Source: an uncultured Elusimicrobia bacterium (lineage in GTDB: Bacteria > Elusimicrobiota > Elusimicrobia > Elusimicrobiales > UBA9959). Taken from it: a stretch of DNA of 64,000 nucleotides. The DNA is taken from contig CAIXBR010000046.1 in NCBI GenBank assembly GCA_903917735.1, positions 1 through 64,000 of the forward strand, read 5' to 3'. The position numbers and the translations under genes were made by a program. Below are positions 60,758 through 64,000 of the stretch, one piece after another (the stretch's first letter is position 1; each line of letters starts with the position of its first letter). A model generated the notes under the pieces. That model made no database searches, was not told the DNA's origin, and saw only the letters and a program-made list of their open reading frames with translations.

Positions 60758-62386
60758 ATGTTCTGGTTCAAACTAAAGCTCTTCTTCCAGCACCATTGGA
60801 TAGCCATTTCCGTGGTCGTCCTGACCGTAGTGGCGGTGGTCTTCCCCGTCTGGTACCTGGCCGGCGTGGAGGAGAATACCCGCCGCTATATTATCAGCAT
60901 GAACGTGGCCAGCATGCCGTGGATGGTGCTGAACACTATTATTTTCGTCGGTTTTCTGTACCTCATGCAGTCCGGCGGCTTCAGCGCCCTGAAGAAGACC
61001 AAAATAGACGCCGGGCTGGTCAATATCAAATTCACCGATGTGATAGGCCTGGGCGAGGCCAAGCGCGAGGCCTGGGAAGTGGTGCAGCTGATAAAGGACC
61101 GCACTCGCGTGAAGGCCATAGGCGGCAAGATCCTGAAAGGCGTGCTGCTGGTGGGGCCCCCGGGCTGCGGCAAGACCATGCTGGCCAAAGCCGTGGCCAC
61201 CGAGGCCGGCGTGCCGTTCATCTCAATTTCCGGCTCCGAGTTCGTGGAGGTGTTCGTCGGGGTGGGCGCCAGCCGCGTGCGCAAGCTGTTCAAGCAGGCC
61301 AAGGAGTACGCACACGCCCACGGCTCCTGCATCATTTTTATAGACGAAATAGAAGTTATAGGCCGCAAAAGGGTGCTGTACGACGCCTTCGGCGGCGGCT
61401 CCGAGACCAACAGCACCCAGAACCAGCTGCTGGTGGAGATGGACGGCCTGGAATCGGAGGCCAACGTAGTGGTCTTCGCGGCCACCAACGCCCTGGAGGA
61501 CATCCTGGACGACGCCCTGCTGCGCCCAGGCCGCTTCGACCGCAAGATCTTCGTGGGCAGGCCCAACCTGGACGAGCGCGAAGCGCTGTTCAACTACTAC
61601 ATGGGGAAGGTGAAATACGACCCGGAAATAGAGATACCGCGCCTGGCCCGCAAGGCCGTGCACAAGACCCCGGCCGAGATAGAGAACGTGGTCAAAGAGG
61701 CCGCGCTGATAGCCGCGCGCAACACCCGCGACAGGGTTATCTACAAGGATTTCAGTGAAGCCATCGAGCGGGTGGAGCTGGGCGTGGCGCACCGCCTGAG
61801 CCTGAACCCGCGCGAGAAGGAGATGACCGCCTACCACGAGGCGGGCCACCTGCTGGCGGTTTACCTTACCCACCCAACCAACGACGTGTTCAAGGTCTCC
61901 ATCCTCAACCGCGGCGGGGCGCTGGGCGTGGTGCATTCCGTGCCCACCGAGGAAATTTACGCCGCCGACAAGAATACCCTGCTGGCCCACATCCGCACCG
62001 CCATGGGCGGCTACGCGGCCGAGAAGATCAAGTACGGCGTCACCACCGAGGGGGTGCGCTCCGACTTCGCCAAGGCCACCACCCTGGCGCACGACATGGT
62101 CTGGCGGCTGGGCATGGGCAGGTCCGGTTTTATGGGCGATTTTACCGTTATTCCCGAACATGAGCGCTCCAGCGACATAAGCAACGCCCTTAACCGCGAG
62201 GCGCAGGAAATGATCAAGGGCGAGTATGAGGCCGTGGACCTGCTGCTTAAAGAGAACTGGCCCATAGTGGAGCGTTTTGTGAATGAGCTGCTGGCCCGGG
62301 AAGAGCTGGACTACGACGAAATAGCCTCCGTCTTCAACGAATACGGCAAGCCGCCGCGGCCCTTGAAAAGGGCTGTCGAAAAGTAA
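60758..62386 (+). CDS. FtsH-type AAA+ membrane zinc protease (paralogue)
   Basis: A 542-residue protein: two N-terminal membrane helices (IAISVVVLTVVAVVFPVWYL; MVLNTIIFVGFLYLM), an AAA+ domain with Walker A GPPGCGKT at 133-140, FIDEIEVIGRKR, SRH LLRPGRFDRKIF, and an M41 protease domain with HEAGH at 360-364 and a third ligand in the EGVRSDF region. It is shorter than standard FtsH (~640) and its periplasmic loop is small. I chose the ATG at 60758 after TGAGGA; the open frame upstream runs through a repeat. It may control the quality of pilus proteins. Confidence 0.88.
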   Translation: MFWFKLKLFFQHHWIAISVVVLTVVAVVFPVWYLAGVEENTRRYIISMNVASMPWMVLNTIIFVGFLYLMQSGGFSALKKTKIDAGLVNIKFTDVIGLGEAKREAWEVVQLIKDRTRVKAIGGKILKGVLLVGPPGCGKTMLAKAVATEAGVPFISISGSEFVEVFVGVGASRVRKLFKQAKEYAHAHGSCIIFIDEIEVIGRKRVLYDAFGGGSETNSTQNQLLVEMDGLESEANVVVFAATNALEDILDDALLRPGRFDRKIFVGRPNLDEREALFNYYMGKVKYDPEIEIPRLARKAVHKTPAEIENVVKEAALIAARNTRDRVIYKDFSEAIERVELGVAHRLSLNPREKEMTAYHEAGHLLAVYLTHPTNDVFKVSILNRGGALGVVHSVPTEEIYAADKNTLLAHIRTAMGGYAAEKIKYGVTTEGVRSDFAKATTLAHDMVWRLGMGRSGFMGDFTVIPEHERSSDISNALNREAQEMIKGEYEAVDLLLKENWPIVERFVNELLAREELDYDEIASVFNEYGKPPRPLKRAVEK

Positions 62387-62420
62387 TTCCGCTGCGCTTG
62401 ACGCTTTTCTATTCTGGGTC

Positions 62421-62449
62421 TTGAAATATGGGATTTCCTCTGCTATAAC
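62421..62449 (+). promoter_or_regulatory. Sigma-70 promoter with a ~115-nt leader
   Basis: TTGAAA (62421-62426), a 17-nt spacer and TATAAC (62444-62449) lie 121 nt before the ATG at 62571. The leader is GC-rich, with GCGC-type hairpins near 62500-62525; no known riboswitch was recognised. Confidence 0.5.
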
Positions 62450-62570
62450 ATACGGTAACGCAAAGGCCTTGGAGATGGTTCCTCTGCCAGGCCGTTCAGC
62501 GCGCAGCGCTTTACGGCGCAGGCATAGCCAGTCCCCAGACCTTATGTTTTTTTGTATTCCAGGAGGGCGT

Positions 62571-63818
62571 ATGGCTTGCGAAGAAGATGACGATAAGGGC
62601 GCCGCGGCGCCCGGCGACAAGTCAAAGAATCGCTGGTGGCTGACATTGGGCCTGCTGCTGCTTTTCCTGGCCGGCGGCGGCTATTATACCGTCAGCTCCA
62701 TGCGGGCCGCCGCCCATAAGCTGGCGGAAGGCGCCAACAACGGCGCCCTCGGAGAGGACAGCTCCGTTTCCAGCGGCGACGCCGCCGGCAAGAAAGAAGA
62801 CCTTTTCGCCTCCGGCGAGGCGGCCCCCGCGAAGCAGAAGGCCTCCGGCTCAGCGCTTAACGACAAGCTCAGGCCGGGCTGGGTTAAAGAGATGATAGCG
62901 GAAAGGGCGGCCGCAAGGCAGAACTCCGACGGGTCAGGCGCTTCCCCGGTGACGGCGGAGGCCGCGCAGGAAGAAGAGCGGGCGCGGGCCTCGGGCGGCG
63001 CGTCCGCTACGCAGCATGCCGGCGACAGTATGGGGGCCAAGCTGCAGGCCAAGGGGTCTTTCGGCGGCCATTCCGGCGCGGCCGGTCCTTCAAAAGGCGC
63101 GTCCACTGCCCAGGCGGGCGATTTTGATTCCGGCGAAGCTTCTTCGGGCAAGCCGCTGATACAGAAGAATACCCAGGCCGGTCTGCCCAGGAAGGGCGGC
63201 GGCGGCGGCGTGATGGACGCACTGAAAGGCGCGTTCCGCGCCTCCTTCTACGGGGCCCGCATAGCGTCGCAGGACTCGGCCAAAAGCTGGGTGGCCAAAA
63301 CTTTCGACGCCACCGCGGACTCGAACACGTCCATAGAATACGACGAGAAAATGCGCGCCAAGTTGGATGTGGTGAACCCCAACTCCATTCCCAAATTCCT
63401 GCGGGACCAGGACGTGAACTCCGCTGAAGCCAAAACCCTGGCGCCGGGCAGCGTCAGCTCGCCGCAGGGCGACAGCCAGGGCACCAGCGAAGCCCTCAAA
63501 ATAGACAAGGATTACCAGAACAAAAAGGCGATGGGCGGCATCGCGGACGGAATGCTTAACGGCCTGTATTCCGGCGTTTCCGGCGGGTCTTCCGGGGACA
63601 GCAAAACCGTGATCAACCTGCAGACCGACGTGGACTGGGATGAAGACCCCACGCTTGACGGCGTGGACGGGACGCTTCCCACTCAGGTGCCCGGCGCGGA
63701 CGGCATCACTTATATTTTCGGCGCCGACGGCACGCTGCTCGGCTGCGACGACGGCAAACAATGCCTTTTGCCGGGCGCGTCCGGCTGCTCCGCCGGCACC
63801 GCGCAGGCCAATCCATAA
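62571..63818 (+). CDS. Low-complexity single-pass membrane protein
   Basis: A 415-residue protein of unknown function. A short acidic cytoplasmic tail, one helix (WLTLGLLLLFLAGGGYYTV, residues ~24-42) and a long extracytoplasmic region rich in Ala, Gly, Ser and Lys follow. The last ~60 residues are more ordered (VDWDEDPTLDGVDGTLPTQV, then IFGADGTLLGCDDGKQCLLP) with three Cys. AGGAGG precedes the ATG. It lies after the FtsH-type gene and before a lipoprotein gene, in the same direction as the second pilin set. Confidence 0.7.
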   Translation: MACEEDDDKGAAAPGDKSKNRWWLTLGLLLLFLAGGGYYTVSSMRAAAHKLAEGANNGALGEDSSVSSGDAAGKKEDLFASGEAAPAKQKASGSALNDKLRPGWVKEMIAERAAARQNSDGSGASPVTAEAAQEEERARASGGASATQHAGDSMGAKLQAKGSFGGHSGAAGPSKGASTAQAGDFDSGEASSGKPLIQKNTQAGLPRKGGGGGVMDALKGAFRASFYGARIASQDSAKSWVAKTFDATADSNTSIEYDEKMRAKLDVVNPNSIPKFLRDQDVNSAEAKTLAPGSVSSPQGDSQGTSEALKIDKDYQNKKAMGGIADGMLNGLYSGVSGGSSGDSKTVINLQTDVDWDEDPTLDGVDGTLPTQVPGADGITYIFGADGTLLGCDDGKQCLLPGASGCSAGTAQANP

Positions 63819-63828
63819 CGGAGGACAG

Positions 63829-64000
63829 ATGTACCGACTATTGATCGCATCACTGTTGCTTGCCGCCGGCTGCTACGGCGACAAGGCCGACCCGGAAGAG
63901 ATAGCCAAAGTGTTCGCCAGGCACAGTTTCGCCGCGGACGACCCAGCGGCGGTTAAAAAGGCCTTTGGGTCGGGGCGCGCCTCCCTTATAATGCCGCTAG
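63829..64000 (+). CDS. Lipoprotein (cut by the window end)
   Basis: An open frame of 57 codons running off the window. It begins MYRLLIASLLLAAGCYGDKA, a lipoprotein signal with lipobox LAAGC. GGAGGA precedes the ATG, 10 nt after the previous stop, so the two are one operon. No family can be named from the visible part. Confidence 0.75.
   Translation, partial: MYRLLIASLLLAAGCYGDKADPEEIAKVFARHSFAADDPAAVKKAFGSGRASLIMPL

Noticed and set aside
62450-62500. c-di-GMP-I riboswitch
   Set aside because: ACGCAAAGG occurs in the leader, but the AAACC receptor and the GGTAGC-type closing elements are missing.
1-64000. CRISPR arrays, transposase genes, phage genes or rRNA
   Set aside because: No regularly spaced identical repeats, no transposase or integrase-like product, no phage structural gene and no rRNA signature was seen.

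Overview
The window is about 64 kb of GC-rich chromosomal DNA from a Gram-negative (diderm) bacterium. It contains RND/TolC efflux genes, a secretin, PorV-like outer-membrane proteins, FtsX/EnvC-like division genes and a large Tad (Flp) pilus island. The mix of Tad genes with class III prepilin signals, PorV/FlgD-Ig proteins, PilT and an extra FtsH points to a deep-branching phylum such as Elusimicrobiota. That assignment is inferred from gene style only. AUA isoleucine codons are used freely although the DNA is GC-rich.

Layout. 1-6.6 kb: tungsten aldehyde oxidoreductase with a MoaD-like sulfur carrier, a PilT ATPase, then a reverse-strand operon (M32 carboxypeptidase, ThiF-like E1 enzyme, PpnP), a small Cys/Gly-tailed protein and tRNA-Arg(GCG). 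6.7-18 kb: histidine kinase with UDP-sugar dehydrogenase (reverse), then site-2 protease, trpS, scpA, scpB, galT, glgA and a membrane glycosyltransferase (forward). 18-24.3 kb: a reverse-strand RND efflux operon whose first gene is an in-frame TetR-TolC fusion with an operator next to its start. 24.4-30 kb: a structured leader with terminator, an exported protein, ftsX-envC-ctpA and tsaD. 30-36.3 kb: a cytoplasmic solute-binding-like protein, a diguanylate cyclase, an outer-membrane protein, and a coiled-coil/propeller membrane protein.

36.5-49.6 kb is the core Tad island: FlgD-Ig repeat protein, PorV-like protein, two small class III pilins, a TadE-like protein, CpaB, a minimal secretin, a TadZ-TadA fusion, TadB with an extra exported domain, TadC and a TPR protein. 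49.8-58.4 kb is a signalling block: HAMP-PAS sensor, small membrane protein, a winged-helix regulator with a dead receiver, a receiver, a thioredoxin-like protein, two kinases and a NarL-type regulator. 58.5-64 kb carries a second pilin/TadG/TadE set, an FtsH-type protease, a low-complexity membrane protein and a truncated lipoprotein gene.

Two layers of non-coding structure stand out. Five promoters (before positions 30100, 34526, 49837, 54412 and 58513) share TAACA/AATA half-sites phased at 11 bp and ending exactly 9 bp before a -10 hexamer. This is the geometry of a PhoB/OmpR-family activated promoter, and it ties the c-di-GMP, sensor, kinase and pilin genes into one candidate regulon. Four copies of a ~130-bp palindromic element (17940, 34242, 49608, 60567) lie 8-21 nt after stop codons. 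They share an ACC-loop hairpin whose stem pairs vary in compensation, which suggests a conserved folded element. Several other intergenic repeat families are present, and two appear to have been captured as the N-terminal coding region of exported proteins.
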